Below, in pieces: positions 16,017-25,089 of a stretch of DNA of 64,000 nucleotides. The position numbers and the translations under genes are program-made. The first letter of the stretch is position 1. Every line of letters begins with the position of its first letter. Under the pieces are notes generated by a model. It worked only from the letters and a program-made list of their open reading frames with translations. It was not told the origin of the DNA and searched no databases. Source of the DNA: Paenibacillus vietnamensis (GTDB taxonomy: Bacteria; Bacillota; Bacilli; Paenibacillales; Paenibacillaceae); assembly GCF_020169515.1 (NCBI RefSeq), contig NZ_JAHMHW010000002.1, forward strand, positions 434,001 through 498,000, in the 5' to 3' direction.

Positions 16017-16931
16017 TTAGGATTGAACTGTAATGACTACATTCCCCTTTTTGTGCCCTTTGTCTACATAGCGATGCGCTTCCTGCATTTGCTCGAGCGG
16101 ATACCGCCTGTCGATAACCGCCTTCAGTTTGCCTGCTTCCATCAGTTCTCTGAGGAAAAGCGCATCTTCCACTCGTTCTTTTGCAACACCCTGCCCATCG
16201 ACCGTCACGTATGCTCCGCCCGGAGTTAATACCGCCCTGCAGCCGGCTTTCGTGATTTTCCCAACGGCATCAAAAATTAGATCGTATCTCTCCCCCTTTT
16301 TCGTAAAATCCTCTTTCGTGTAATCCACGACCCGATCGGCTCCAAGCGATTTCACCAATTCCAAATTGGCGCTGCCGCATACCCCTGTTACTTCCGCCCC
16401 AAAATGTTTGGCAAGCTGTACCGCAGAGGTACCTACCGCTCCTGAAGCTCCGTAAATAAGCACTTTGTGTCCGCTCCGAATCTGTCCCCTTCGAAAAAAA
16501 TGCAAAGCCGTCGTTCCGCCGAAAAGAACGGCCGCCGCTTCCTCGTATGTCGCATTGTCCGGCTTGACGGCCACCAATCCGTTCTCTGACAAACAGGTAT
16601 ACTCGGCATATGCGCCGAATCTCATCCCGGTCATTGCAAAAATTTGATCGCCTTTCTTGAACCGTGTCACCTTGCTCCCCGTTTCAACGACTACGCCCGC
16701 TAATTCCACGCCAAGTATAGGTTTTCTCGGTTTGCTGAGGCCGAGGAATAACCGCATCGGGATCCAGTACAATAGAGGACTGTTAAAGCTTCGAACTCTG
16801 CAGTCCCCTGATGTTACGGTAGTGGCATAAACTTTAACCAGTACTTCGTGGTCCTTAGGAGCAGGTTTATGTACCTCCTTAACCTCCAGCACATCCGGCG
16901 GTCCATACCTTGTACAAATTATCGCTTTCAT
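16017..16931 (-). CDS. Medium-chain NAD(P)-dependent alcohol/quinone dehydrogenase
   Basis: A 304-residue protein of the quinone-oxidoreductase branch of medium-chain dehydrogenases. N-terminal GroES-like fold ([19 protein letters not shown]), then the Rossmann motif [20 protein letters not shown] at about 160-180. The structural and catalytic zinc cysteines of true alcohol dehydrogenases are missing, as in zinc-independent members. It probably reduces quinones or enals using NADPH. It ends at a terminator shared with the Rrf2 operon but is not part of it. Confidence 0.87.
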   Translation of the reverse strand: MKAIICTRYGPPDVLEVKEVHKPAPKDHEVLVKVYATTVTSGDCRVRSFNSPLLYWIPMRLFLGLSKPRKPILGVELAGVVVETGSKVTRFKKGDQIFAMTGMRFGAYAEYTCLSENGLVAVKPDNATYEEAAAVLFGGTTALHFFRRGQIRSGHKVLIYGASGAVGTSAVQLAKHFGAEVTGVCGSANLELVKSLGADRVVDYTKEDFTKKGERYDLIFDAVGKITKAGCRAVLTPGGAYVTVDGQGVAKERVEDALFLRELMEAGKLKAVIDRRYPLEQMQEAHRYVDKGHKKGNVVITVQS

Positions 16932-17055
16932 GGATTCCCTCCTTTTTTGCTATTTGCATAAGTATATGTTCCGCCTCTTCGTAGAGAACCGTTTGTCTGT
17001 AGCGGACGTAAACGCCGCTTAGAGTGAGTGATTTACAGACTACCTCTATAAATAA

Positions 17056-17460
17056 TCACTTCATTCTAGTGCCAATTAGGACGAGAGCTACATATATGAC
17101 GATAGCAATCGAATCGATTAATGTATCCGATAGGGCCGAGACGTCATGAAATGCCGTTACACCAACAATGACCGCAAGCCGGACGATCAGAATCGTTACG
17201 ATCATCCATGCGGCAAAACGGATTTTTGATCGGTCGTTTTTCAAGGACATGATAATAAATACGATGCCGAAGACCAGATTTTCCGCTGTGATGATATGCC
17301 AGACATACGTGAATACCGTGTGGGTATCCGCGGATATCTCCCCTACGCCGAGTGCGGGCAGTACGGCGGATTGCCCGTTCCATGCATGCGTGACGGCAAA
17401 CAGCATCGCCAGAATGCCTGCAATCAGATAATAAAAATTGCTAATCCTGATGTTCGCCAC
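17056..17460 (-). CDS. Four-helix membrane protein next to merR
   Basis: From GTG 17460 (GGAGGG just upstream) the protein has 134 residues and four hydrophobic helices (FYYLIAGILAMLFAVTHA, VFTYVWHIITAENLVFGIVF, AAWMIVTILIVRLAVIVGV, IDSIAIVIYVALVLIG). A longer frame reaching 17550 would overlap merR by 110 bp and its first residues do not look conserved. With the GTG start it overlaps merR by 20 bp, so it is co-translated. Function unknown; it is the likely target of the MerR protein. Confidence 0.7.
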   Translation of the reverse strand: MANIRISNFYYLIAGILAMLFAVTHAWNGQSAVLPALGVGEISADTHTVFTYVWHIITAENLVFGIVFIIMSLKNDRSKIRFAAWMIVTILIVRLAVIVGVTAFHDVSALSDTLIDSIAIVIYVALVLIGTRMK

Positions 17461-17914
17461 ATCCCTCCGTGGTAATTTCCAGTCCCTTCCTTCCAATATC
17501 TTTGTAAATCTCGCGGACGAACTCTGCCAATCGCCGATCACTTTCCTCATTCAAGTTTCTTAACGTTTTGGCTGCAGCGTCGAGCAGCAGGCTCACCTTT
17601 TCCAGATGGGCAATCTTCTTGCGCGTTTCTTCCTTCTTGGCATCGAGAAAAGCGGCTACCTCTTCGCAGTATGCGGGGTCGATATTTTTCATTCTGTGGA
17701 AACCAAACTTCCCCCTTAGTTCGTCAAGAGAAAAGTCCGCATCCTGCATGATCTGAATATTCATCAAGTCGATAAGATCGTCCTTCGAATACCTGCGGTA
17801 CCGATTTTTTTCCCGGGACGGCGATACGATCCCGATCCGGTCATAGTACCGAAGTGTATCCTTCGGGATGCCAAGTAACCGCGAAACCTCTTGGATCGAA
17901 TAAAGTTTTTCCAT
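17441..17914 (-). CDS. MerR family transcriptional regulator
   Basis: 157 residues. The N-terminal MerR HTH (YSIQEVSRLLGIPKDTLRYY, then DRIGIVSPSREKNRYRRYS) is followed by a dimerisation coiled coil (residues about 80-130). Cys61 (PAYCEEV) and Cys152 are present but there is no clear metal-binding loop. The promoter has the family hallmark of a 19-bp spacer containing a dyad, so it likely activates its own two-gene operon. The ligand is unknown. Confidence 0.88.
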   Translation of the reverse strand: MEKLYSIQEVSRLLGIPKDTLRYYDRIGIVSPSREKNRYRRYSKDDLIDLMNIQIMQDADFSLDELRGKFGFHRMKNIDPAYCEEVAAFLDAKKEETRKKIAHLEKVSLLLDAAAKTLRNLNEESDRRLAEFVREIYKDIGRKGLEITTEGCGEHQD

Positions 17915-17920
17915 GTACTC

Positions 17921-17951
17921 AACATATCATTGGAGTTGACTCCAATGTCAA
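17921..17951 (-). promoter_or_regulatory. MerR-type promoter and operator
   Basis: On the minus strand: TTGACA, 19-bp spacer, TATGTT. The spacer contains TTGGAGTCAACTCCAA (17930-17945), a perfect dyad around two central bases. The predicted start coincides with the merR ATG at 17914, implying a leaderless message. Confidence 0.82.
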
Positions 17952-17997
17952 GACTTTTTAGACCCGATTATTCTGCCTGAGAGTTACCTCCGCGCCA

Positions 17998-18915
17998 CTA
18001 CTTGTCACTAAGAAACACGCGAATGACTATATCCTGATCATGATTTCCGAAGCCTGCACCATAAATCGTCAATCCCCCAATATGAACGGCTTCCTCGTCA
18101 ACGGCGAAACGCAACGTCCAGAACGGTTCACGCAGCTTGATCTCCGCTACGGTCACGTCTGACATCCGCTCTCCATCTATAAACGTTCCCAAGGCGTCAA
18201 TGCGGATCGTCTTTAATAGTCCGTATTGATTCACATTTCGATGCCACCACTCCGGTGTATATCTTCCGCGCGCAGCTCTTCCGAAATCAGCCGGGCTTGT
18301 CCAGGTCCCAAGGGTAATGCCGTTAAATGTGAACGTGATATCCGATGGCCAATGATCCCTCAAGCCTGGCGCTTCTGAAGCTATTTCCATAGAAATTTCA
18401 ATGGCAGCGGCGGTTTGATCAGGAAGCAAATCGTTAGGTGTTTTGTACTCCACATAGCCTTTCCCAAACCAAAGGATGGCCGCATGAACCCGCTCGGGAT
18501 CGAGAAAGTAGCGAGGGTCGTCCCAAATTCCGATTTCTTTTTCGCGCGTCCCGAGTCCGCAGGTAGGATGGACTTCAAAAGAGGTGTAATGCCCTACCGA
18601 AATCGTCTGTTCTCTGATTCTTGCATTCCTTCCAGCGGTTGGCAGCTCGATCTCGATGTTTTTTTCTTTAAGGAAACACAGCTTGTGCGTCCCGCCATTA
18701 AGACGTATTCTCCGGCTCCCGATCAATCCGGCTTGCTCGAGCTTTCGAATATGCATGGTGACGATAGAAGGACTGAGTTCTAACACAGCCGCAATGTCCT
18801 TGACGTTCATTTCGTTGTCAGCGAGCAAGTCCATCATTTTCCACCTGACCTCGCTTGCCAGCGCTTCGTATAACGGCATGAAGCGCAGCCCTCCGTTCGC
18901 TTTGATCATCATCAC
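17998..18915 (-). CDS. ArsR-like winged-helix regulator with C-terminal effector domain
   Basis: 305 residues. An ArsR-type HTH covers about 15-80 (ALASEVRWKMMDLLADNEM, DIAAVLELSPSIVTMHIRKL). The remaining 220 residues are beta-rich and probably sense a ligand. AGGAG lies 6 nt before the ATG. It is divergent from a GH43 glycosidase gene 171 bp away, a common arrangement for regulators of hemicellulose use, so it probably controls that enzyme. No metal-binding cysteine motif is apparent in the HTH. Confidence 0.8.
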   Translation of the reverse strand: MMMIKANGGLRFMPLYEALASEVRWKMMDLLADNEMNVKDIAAVLELSPSIVTMHIRKLEQAGLIGSRRIRLNGGTHKLCFLKEKNIEIELPTAGRNARIREQTISVGHYTSFEVHPTCGLGTREKEIGIWDDPRYFLDPERVHAAILWFGKGYVEYKTPNDLLPDQTAAAIEISMEIASEAPGLRDHWPSDITFTFNGITLGTWTSPADFGRAARGRYTPEWWHRNVNQYGLLKTIRIDALGTFIDGERMSDVTVAEIKLREPFWTLRFAVDEEAVHIGGLTIYGAGFGNHDQDIVIRVFLSDK

Positions 18916-19086
18916 AATCTCCTGACCGCATTTGTTAAAATCACATATATATTAATTTAATGAATTTCCCCTCAACTATCAACCCGGATCCATTGCAAGT
19001 ATTTGTGCGATAGTGTTTAATTTCATTATCTGTACGAGTCCTGTTGGATTCTTGTATTTGCGAATTAAAGAAGAAGAGGTGGAACA

Positions 19087-20577
19087 ATGAAATACAATAA
19101 CCCGGTCATTAAAGGCTTTTACCCGGACCCAAGCATCTGCAAAGCGGACGGCGCCTATTATCTGGTGTGCAGTTCCTTTCAGTATTTCCCTGGCGTCCCG
19201 ATTTTTGAAAGTAAAGATTTAATTAACTGGACGCAAATCGGCCATTGCCTAACCCGAAAAAGCCAGATTCAGCTGGACACCGTCAATAGCTCCGGCGGCG
19301 TGTTCGCTCCTACTATCCGTTACAACAATGGGCGGTTTTATATGACCACGACCAACGACACCACGCGTCAAAATTTCTACGTATGGACTGACGATATTTA
19401 CGGGGAATGGTCCGAGCCGGTTTTTGTCGATCAAGGGGGGATCGATCCGGATTTGTATTTCGAAGACGGTAAAGCTTTTTTTATGAGCAACGGGACAGAC
19501 GATTACGGTGTCGGGGGAATCGTGCAATGTGAAATCGACATTGAAACGGGCCGTAAATTGACGCCGAGCCGGTCGGTATGGCAAGGAACGGGCGGACGTT
19601 ATTTGGAAAGCCCTCATCTTTACAAAATTAATGGACGTTATTACCTGCTGGCAGCCGAAGGCGGAACCGAATATGGCCATATGGTCACTTATGCCCGGGG
19701 AGACTCCCCTTCCGGCCCCTTCAAAGCCTATCCGCAAAATCCCGTTCTGACGAATCGGAATTTGGGCGGCTACGAGCTGCAGGGAGTCGGTCATAGCGAC
19801 CTGATTCAAGATGACGAAGGAAACTGGTGGCTCTTTCATTTGGGCTTCCGTCAGATTGGCCGGTGGCTTACCTTTCATCACCTTGGCCGTGAAGTATTCC
19901 TTACGCCGGTTACCTTCGGCGAGGACGGCTGGTTTACCGCCGGGCATAACGGCACGACGCTTACAAGCTTTGAGACCGATCGTATCCCGGACACGGTCAT
20001 TCAACAGGAGAAGAAGGTTTATACGTTTGAGAACACGGATTGGAATTTGGACTGGTGTTATCTTCGCCATCCCGCAACGGAAAATTATCGGTTAGAGCAA
20101 GATAAAGCAACGCTGCTGGGAACCGAATTGACGCTTGATGTACCCGCTTCTCCGACGTTTATCGGCATACGCCAAATGGATTTCCGCGCAGCAATCTCTT
20201 GCGATGTAAGTCTTACGAACGGTGAAGCCGGCATCTCGCTTTATATGGATGAACATCATCATTATGATTTGGCTGTTCGCAAAGATGAGAGCGGGTATAA
20301 GGTTATTGAGCGTCTTAATATCGGTGATATCAAATCAATCGAGAACGAAGTGGAGCTCGGAGCTGACAATCATGCCGCTCTGATTATAAAGGCAAGTCAT
20401 GAACGTTACAGCTTCTTCGTCCATGCGGACGGCAAGGAGATCCTCCTGGGCACGGCGCAAACGAAATACCTATCTTCGGAAGTTGCCGGAGGCTTCACAG
20501 GAGTCGTCATTGGTTTATATGTCTATGGGGAAAACTCTTTGGCTGAGTTTTCCAATTTTAAATGCAAGTATGAATGA
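19087..20577 (+). CDS. Glycoside hydrolase family 43 beta-xylosidase / arabinofuranosidase
   Basis: 496 residues without a signal peptide, so a cytoplasmic enzyme acting on imported oligosaccharides. The five-bladed propeller begins GFYPDPSICKADGAYYLVCS, whose first Asp is the likely base; GGIDPDLYFEDGKAFFM supplies the pKa-modulating Asp, and ESPHLYKINGRYYLL the acid Glu. A C-terminal beta-sandwich (about 320-496) matches XynB-like enzymes. Preceded by AAGAAGAGGTGG and followed by a long terminator hairpin. Confidence 0.92.
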   Translation: MKYNNPVIKGFYPDPSICKADGAYYLVCSSFQYFPGVPIFESKDLINWTQIGHCLTRKSQIQLDTVNSSGGVFAPTIRYNNGRFYMTTTNDTTRQNFYVWTDDIYGEWSEPVFVDQGGIDPDLYFEDGKAFFMSNGTDDYGVGGIVQCEIDIETGRKLTPSRSVWQGTGGRYLESPHLYKINGRYYLLAAEGGTEYGHMVTYARGDSPSGPFKAYPQNPVLTNRNLGGYELQGVGHSDLIQDDEGNWWLFHLGFRQIGRWLTFHHLGREVFLTPVTFGEDGWFTAGHNGTTLTSFETDRIPDTVIQQEKKVYTFENTDWNLDWCYLRHPATENYRLEQDKATLLGTELTLDVPASPTFIGIRQMDFRAAISCDVSLTNGEAGISLYMDEHHHYDLAVRKDESGYKVIERLNIGDIKSIENEVELGADNHAALIIKASHERYSFFVHADGKEILLGTAQTKYLSSEVAGGFTGVVIGLYVYGENSLAEFSNFKCKYE

Positions 20578-20606
20578 TTCCTGATTCAAAACTACAAGAA
20601 CTTAAA

Positions 20607-20654
20607 AAGACAGATTAGAGGGGCAGCGTTATGCATGCCCCTCTAATCTGTCTT
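20607..20654. terminator. Terminator after GH43
   Basis: AAGACAGATTAGAGGGGCA and its reverse complement, 10-nt loop; a 19-bp perfect stem. Confidence 0.85.
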
Positions 20655-20865
20655 AATTTATTACTCCATAACTTAACCCGGTCCCGAACAAGCTCCGAAT
20701 ATTCCTGCTCCATTTTTTCTGCACCTGCATCGTTTAATTCTTGAAGGAACTGATCATAAAGAGTATCGAATTTCGACGGGTCCGCAATAATGAGTTCAGG
20801 AATACGCTTCCGGACAATCTCTTCTATCTTCTTATAGGTGATCGTTATATTAGAATCAATTGGAG
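20615..20865 (-). pseudogene. C-terminal fragment of an extracellular solute-binding protein
   Basis: On the minus strand an open frame reads TYKKIEEIVRKRIPELI, ADPSKFDTLYDQFLQELNDA, EKMEQEYSELVRDRVKLW. This is the usual C-terminal end of Paenibacillus-type family 1 ABC sugar-binding lipoproteins. The first ~430 residues and start are absent. The frame then runs on into the GH43 terminator DNA before a stop at 20615. A deletion has removed the body of the gene and probably its permease partners. Confidence 0.75.
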
Positions 20866-20867
20866 GA

Positions 20868-20954
20868 GAAAAAAGATACGCGGATCAAGAAGCTGTTCAA
20901 AACCTTGAAAATGAGTTGGAAAAACATAAGAAAACAAAAGAGGACGAGGATTAA
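20868..20954 (+). pseudogene. C-terminal tail of an unidentified gene
   Basis: A plus-strand frame reads EKRYADQEAVQNLENELEK, then a Lys/Glu/Asp-rich tail and TAA at 20952-20954. It looks like a natural coiled-coil C-terminus but starts abruptly where the solute-binding fragment on the other strand ends (about 20866), suggesting a deletion joint. Confidence 0.4.
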
Positions 20955-21012
20955 ATGTGAACTTGTGTGAACGTCCCGTCATTTCGATGGAAAACAGGAA
21001 AATAAGGAATAA

Positions 21013-21037
21013 AAAAACCCTTACGGGGTAAGGGTTT
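21013..21037 (-). terminator. Terminator of tRNA-Ala transcript
   Basis: AAAACCCTTAC / GTAAGGGTTTT stem with a run of seven T residues on the minus strand. Confidence 0.85.
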
Positions 21038-21045
21038 TGAAGGTA

Positions 21046-21118
21046 TGGAGCCTAGGGGGATCGAACCCCTGACCTCATCGCTGCCAGCGATGCGCTCTCC
21101 CAGCTGAGCTAAGGCCCC
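21046..21118 (-). tRNA. tRNA-Ala (GGC anticodon)
   Basis: 73 nt. The acceptor stem GGGGCCT pairs with AGGCTCC and includes the G3-U70 pair that marks alanine tRNAs. The anticodon stem CATCG/CGATG encloses CTGGCAG, giving anticodon GGC. The T loop TTCGATC is standard. The terminal CCA is not encoded. Confidence 0.97.
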
Positions 21119-21161
21119 GTGTGACGACAAGAATGATCTTACCATACGGTCGTCCGAGGTG

Positions 21162-21647
21162 TCAATCTTTTTTTTCCAATATACCGTTGAGAGGATGTTT
21201 AGAGAGGAGATTGTTGAGCTCCTTCATGAACATGTCGATGTCTTTGAATTGGCGATAAACGGATGCGAAACGGACATAGGCAACCTCGTCAACCGGATAC
21301 AGCTCGTTCATGACCAGTCCGCCGATGTCGCTGCTCTCAACCTCGGCCAAAGCGGTGGTGCGCAGCTCCTTCTCGACCTCGGATACGATGACCTCGAGAC
21401 GTTCGACCGGGACCGGACGCTTCTCGCATGCGCGGATGAGCCCGCGAAGGATTTTATCGCGGCTGAATTCTTCGCGGCTTCCGTCCTTCTTGATGACGAT
21501 CAGCGGCGTCTCCTCAATCATTTCGAAGGTCGTGAAGCGGCGGCTGCACTTCTCGCATTCACGGCGGCGGCGAATGGATTTGTTCTCGTTAGCCGGCCTG
21601 GAATCTAACACTTTTGTTCCGGCATTGTCGCAATATGGGCATTTCAT
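21162..21647 (-). CDS. nrdR: Transcriptional repressor NrdR
   Basis: 161 residues. The N-terminal zinc ribbon MKCPYC ... [12 protein letters not shown] is followed by an ATP-cone domain ([20 protein letters not shown]). NrdR represses ribonucleotide reductase genes when dATP is bound. Length and both domains are complete. It lies upstream of tRNA-Ala on the same strand and in front of a divergent spore protein gene. Confidence 0.96.
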   Translation of the reverse strand: MKCPYCDNAGTKVLDSRPANENKSIRRRRECEKCSRRFTTFEMIEETPLIVIKKDGSREEFSRDKILRGLIRACEKRPVPVERLEVIVSEVEKELRTTALAEVESSDIGGLVMNELYPVDEVAYVRFASVYRQFKDIDMFMKELNNLLSKHPLNGILEKKD

Positions 21648-21740
21648 GTTGCGTATAGCCTCCTTTCACGGACGATAAAACGATTTCTCAAACAAAATAA
21701 ATTTCCAGCGAATTCCTGTAATGAACTTTAGATTTTTGCA

Positions 21741-21747
21741 CATAATA
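21741..21747 (+). promoter_or_regulatory. Sigma-G-type -10 element of the spore protein gene
   Basis: CATAATA fits the forespore sigma-G -10 consensus CATWHTA. The -35 (near 21718, TGTAAT) is less clear. AGGAGGTG follows at 21764-21771, 9 nt before the start codon. Confidence 0.6.
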
Positions 21748-21778
21748 CATTTACCAACCACATAGGAGGTGAACATAC

Positions 21779-21997
21779 ATGAGCGCATCCCGCAGCAGTA
21801 ACCAATTGGTTGTACCGCAAGCGACAGCTGCCCTTGACCAAATGAAATTCGAAGTTGCTCAAGAGCTTGGCATCGCTATTCCGCAAGACGGATACTACGG
21901 CAACATGGCTACAAAAGACGCTGGCTCGATCGGTGGTTTCATCACTCGTCGTCTGGTGCAAATTGCCGAGCAATCCCTTGCTGGACAATTCAAATAA
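21779..21997 (+). CDS. Alpha/beta-type small acid-soluble spore protein
   Basis: 72 residues. The family signatures KFEVAQELGI and GYYGNMATKDAGSIGGFITRR are intact; the former includes the E-to-GPR protease site region. The protein coats and protects DNA in the forespore and is degraded at germination to supply amino acids. An excellent ribosome site, a sigma-G-like -10 and a strong terminator surround it. This is the clearest evidence that the organism forms endospores. Confidence 0.95.
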   Translation: MSASRSSNQLVVPQATAALDQMKFEVAQELGIAIPQDGYYGNMATKDAGSIGGFITRRLVQIAEQSLAGQFK

Positions 21998-22026
21998 TGA
22001 TTCATTACATGATGTATGAATGAACG

Positions 22027-22074
22027 GAAGCTTTGGCCGGGCTCGTCTTTTAAGGGACGAGCCTCCAAGGCTTC
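22027..22074 (+). terminator. Terminator of the spore protein gene
   Basis: GAAGC...GGCTCGTC-ttttaagg-GACGAGCC...GCTTC, a long stem followed by ATTTTATTTA. Confidence 0.85.
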
Positions 22075-22101
22075 ATTTTATTTACGCACGTTATATTTCA
22101 C

Positions 22102-22668
22102 TCAGAAGCTCGGATATAGGTCTTTGTATTTATTATAATAATAAATGACCCGTTGTACATAGTGCCGGGTTTCGCCGAACGGAATTTTCTTCACATTGTC
22201 CAGCTCCCCGTCCCATACACCGGTATCCAGCCATTTTTTCACATTTCCAGGACCCGCGTTATAGGCGGCTACCGCCGCGATTTTGTTATCGTCAAACTGA
22301 TCCATCAATGAATTCAAATACCACGATCCAACTTCGATGCTGACATCCGCCCGATGGCGCAGCATATCCTCCGTCACTTCCTTGAAGCCGGCCTTCTGTA
22401 CAACCCAGGTTGCCGTGTCCGGCATAATTTGCATTAAACCTAAAGCTCCCTTCCTCGAATCCTTGCCTGTCCGAAAATTGGTCTCGCTTCGAATGACCGC
22501 GGCAACCAAATGAGGCTCCACGCCGTAATTGGAGGCGCTCGCGCGGATATCCTCCTTATAATAAACCGGGTACATCCAGGTCGCAAGCCAATGCGATTTC
22601 AAAAAAAGGATCGTCAGAAGTCCGAGCAGCAGAAACAGCAGAACTCTTTTCTTCAGCAGATATCTCAT
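22102..22668 (-). CDS. Lytic transglycosylase, SLT type
   Basis: From ATG 22668 the product has 188 residues and overlaps the coaE stop by 4 bp (ATGA). A signal-anchor helix (VLLFLLLGLLTILFL) precedes the Slt domain with the catalytic Glu in RSETNFRTGKDS, GALGLMQIMPDTA and AAVAAYNAGPGNVKKWL. It cleaves peptidoglycan glycan strands outside the membrane. It resembles YjbJ/SLT proteins next to coaE in other Firmicutes. Confidence 0.92.
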   Translation of the reverse strand: MRYLLKKRVLLFLLLGLLTILFLKSHWLATWMYPVYYKEDIRASASNYGVEPHLVAAVIRSETNFRTGKDSRKGALGLMQIMPDTATWVVQKAGFKEVTEDMLRHRADVSIEVGSWYLNSLMDQFDDNKIAAVAAYNAGPGNVKKWLDTGVWDGELDNVKKIPFGETRHYVQRVIYYYNKYKDLYPSF

Positions 22669-23270
22669 GGCAAACCCTGACTTTTCCAAAAAAGATCAAG
22701 CTGCCGCTTCGTCTCCTCCAAGGTGCCGCTGTTGTCGATCACCCAATCGGCGAGCTCCTTTTTTTGTTCGATATCCAGCTGAAGGGAAATGCGGCGCTGC
22801 GCTTCTTCCTCCGATACCGAGTTGCGCTCCATCAAGCGGCTTTTCTGCACGCGTTCCGGAACGTATACAACCATAATTCCCTCGTACAAATCTTGCTGCT
22901 TTGTTTCGTACAAGAGCGGAATATCCGCCACGACCAATCGCCTTGGAAACTGCTCCGCGTACGTATGTATGCGCTGCTGCATCGTTCTGCGGATGGCCGG
23001 ATGCAGGATCGCCTCAAGCTGTGTCAGCTTCTCTTTGTCTCGAAAGACGATTTCGCCCAGCGCTTTGCGGTTCAGCGAACCGTCACGCTCAAGCACGGCT
23101 TGTCCAAACGCAGAGGCGATTGCCTCCAGCGCCGGCTCTCCGGGAAGCACGACCTCCCTCGCGACTTGATCGGCATCGACCAGCAGTGCGCCGCGATCAA
23201 CGAGCATCTTAGCCACTGTGCTTTTGCCGCTGGCAATACCGCCGGTTAATCCGATTATCATCCCACTCAC
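22665..23270 (-). CDS. coaE: Dephospho-CoA kinase
   Basis: 201 residues. The P-loop GLTGGIASGKSTVA starts at residue 6, followed by DADQVAREVV and the CoA-domain helices. It phosphorylates dephospho-CoA in the last step of CoA synthesis. It lies 6 bp after the ytaF stop, in the conserved order polA-mutM-ytaF-coaE. Confidence 0.96.
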   Translation of the reverse strand: MSGMIIGLTGGIASGKSTVAKMLVDRGALLVDADQVAREVVLPGEPALEAIASAFGQAVLERDGSLNRKALGEIVFRDKEKLTQLEAILHPAIRRTMQQRIHTYAEQFPRRLVVADIPLLYETKQQDLYEGIMVVYVPERVQKSRLMERNSVSEEEAQRRISLQLDIEQKKELADWVIDNSGTLEETKRQLDLFWKSQGLP

Positions 23271-23276
23271 CTCAAT

Positions 23277-23990
23277 CTATAACAGCTTCATGATTCCCAT
23301 CATTATCAATAATAATCCCGGCAAAAAAGATAAAGCCTGCATGCCCTTCCATGCGGAAAAACGAAAGCCGAACCGCATCCCGCCGACAAGAAACACAGCG
23401 CTCGCCAGCGCAATCGTCAAAGCCGTCGGCAAAGCAGGTATGCCGATCATCGCAGCACCAAGGCCCGCTCCGAAAGCATCGAGCGACAAAGCGACGCCAA
23501 GCATAATGGCTTCCGATGCCGATATAATGCCCGACTTGTCAACGTCGGCCGCTTGCGGCGTCCGCAAAATTTGAATGACTAATCCGAGACGCTTCAGCTC
23601 GACCATGACGACCAGTGCGGTTCCGGACAGCTCGCCGATTCCCGGTTTTACGCGGACTGCTGTCGAAGGATCGTCCAGGTCTGCGAAGCTTTCCGAATCG
23701 GCCGCCTCCCTGTTCTGCTTGCCCCGCTTCAGCTGGAGCAGCGCCCAGCCTCCAATGACGATCAGCACGGAAGCTCCTATCAAGCGTGCGGCGAACTCCG
23801 ATAAATACCCTGTCAGCCAGCTGCCGACCTGCATCGACAAATAAATAATTAAGCCCGAGCAGCATGCAATGATGAATACCGATAGCAAAGGGATCCGGAT
23901 CCGGCGCAGGCCGTACGTAACTCCTACTCCAAATCCGTCCAGACTAACGGCGAATGCAAGCACCAACAACGACGCAACATGCGCGAACAA
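23277..23990 (-). CDS. ytaF: Sporulation membrane protein YtaF
   Basis: The open frame reaches into mutM, but a TTG at 23990 with GGAGGG 9 nt upstream gives 237 residues starting FAHVASLLVLAFAVSLDG, the usual family N-terminus. Six hydrophobic segments and two matching halves with a conserved ALSLDAFGAG/AVSLDGFGVG motif mark a MntP/YtaF-type transporter. In Bacillus it belongs to the sporulation-linked mutM-coaE cluster. The transported ion is not known. Confidence 0.88.
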   Translation of the reverse strand: MFAHVASLLVLAFAVSLDGFGVGVTYGLRRIRIPLLSVFIIACCSGLIIYLSMQVGSWLTGYLSEFAARLIGASVLIVIGGWALLQLKRGKQNREAADSESFADLDDPSTAVRVKPGIGELSGTALVVMVELKRLGLVIQILRTPQAADVDKSGIISASEAIMLGVALSLDAFGAGLGAAMIGIPALPTALTIALASAVFLVGGMRFGFRFSAWKGMQALSFLPGLLLIMMGIMKLL

Positions 23991-24118
23991 TCGTAAAGTC
24001 CCTCCCTGCACGGCGGATGCGAGCCTCAAGACCTTCGCTTGAGTGGTCATCCGCCTATTGGTCGTAACAGAACCATCATATGCAGAGAGAATTTGTCTGT
24101 GCATGCGGCAGGGAAATC

Positions 24119-24973
24119 CTATTGCGGCGCCGCTTGCTTCGTCTTGGGAATCGGCTGGCATTTTCCGCAAATATGCGTACCTCTGCCGCCGACCGTGAAC
24201 TTCAGGATCGGTTTGCTGCAGGAAGGACAAGGCTCGTCCTTCCTGCCGTATACGAGCAGCTGATGCTGGAACATGCCCATCTCGCCTTGGCCGTTGACGT
24301 AGGACTTGATCGATGATCCTCCCGCGTCAACCGCCCTGGAAAGCGTGGCGCGGATCGCTTCGTGCAGCCTCTTCCATTCAGCCGGCTTAAGCGTATCCGG
24401 CGACCGCTCCGGATGAATGCGCGCTTGAAAAAGCGCCTCGTCCACATATATGTTGCCAAGACCGACGATATGCTCCTGATTGAGGAGCAGCGGCTTAATC
24501 TTGGACGTACGTTTTGCGAGCCTGCTCTGCAGAGCGTCAAGCGTAAAACCCGGCTCCAGCGGCTCGATTCCCAGCTTGTTAAGCGGAGGCAGCCGCAGCT
24601 CCTCGCCCGGCTCGAACAGATGCATCGTCCCGAACTGGCGTACGTCCTTGTAACGAAGATCCGTTCCGTCGTCAAAATGAAAAATGACATGCGTATGAAG
24701 CTCGACGGGCTCCTCCGACGGGAATACCCCGTAGCGTCCCTCCATCCTCAAATGGGACACGAGCACAAGGCCGTCCAGCATAATGCGCAAAAACTTGCCC
24801 CGGCGCTCGACCGTCTCGATCGTACGGCCGGCCAGGGCGTCCGCGAACTGCTCAGGCTCGGCAGGCCGCTGTATAATACGCGGCAGCCTGACGGTTACCG
24901 CTTTGATCTTTTTCCCGGAGACAAGCTCCATTAACGTTCGTCTTACCGTTTCTACTTCCGGCAATTCAGGCAT
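24119..24973 (-). CDS. mutM: Formamidopyrimidine-DNA glycosylase
   Basis: 284 residues. The catalytic N-terminus MPELPEVETVRR (Pro2, Glu3), H2TH helix region (EHIVGLGNIYVDEALF) and a four-cysteine zinc finger (CPSCSKPI ... CGKCQ) are complete. It removes 8-oxoguanine and formamidopyrimidines and nicks the strand. It is immediately downstream of polA and upstream of ytaF in a base-excision repair/housekeeping operon. Confidence 0.96.
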   Translation of the reverse strand: MPELPEVETVRRTLMELVSGKKIKAVTVRLPRIIQRPAEPEQFADALAGRTIETVERRGKFLRIMLDGLVLVSHLRMEGRYGVFPSEEPVELHTHVIFHFDDGTDLRYKDVRQFGTMHLFEPGEELRLPPLNKLGIEPLEPGFTLDALQSRLAKRTSKIKPLLLNQEHIVGLGNIYVDEALFQARIHPERSPDTLKPAEWKRLHEAIRATLSRAVDAGGSSIKSYVNGQGEMGMFQHQLLVYGRKDEPCPSCSKPILKFTVGGRGTHICGKCQPIPKTKQAAPQ

Positions 24974-25089
24974 TTCTCCTCACCTCATCCACCATTATAA
25001 GAAAAATCGGCAGTGAAGTCACTGAAGAGAAGCGAATGTTCGGCATTGTAAAATTTTTTTAATGTTTGCCTGTGAACCGCAAATATACA

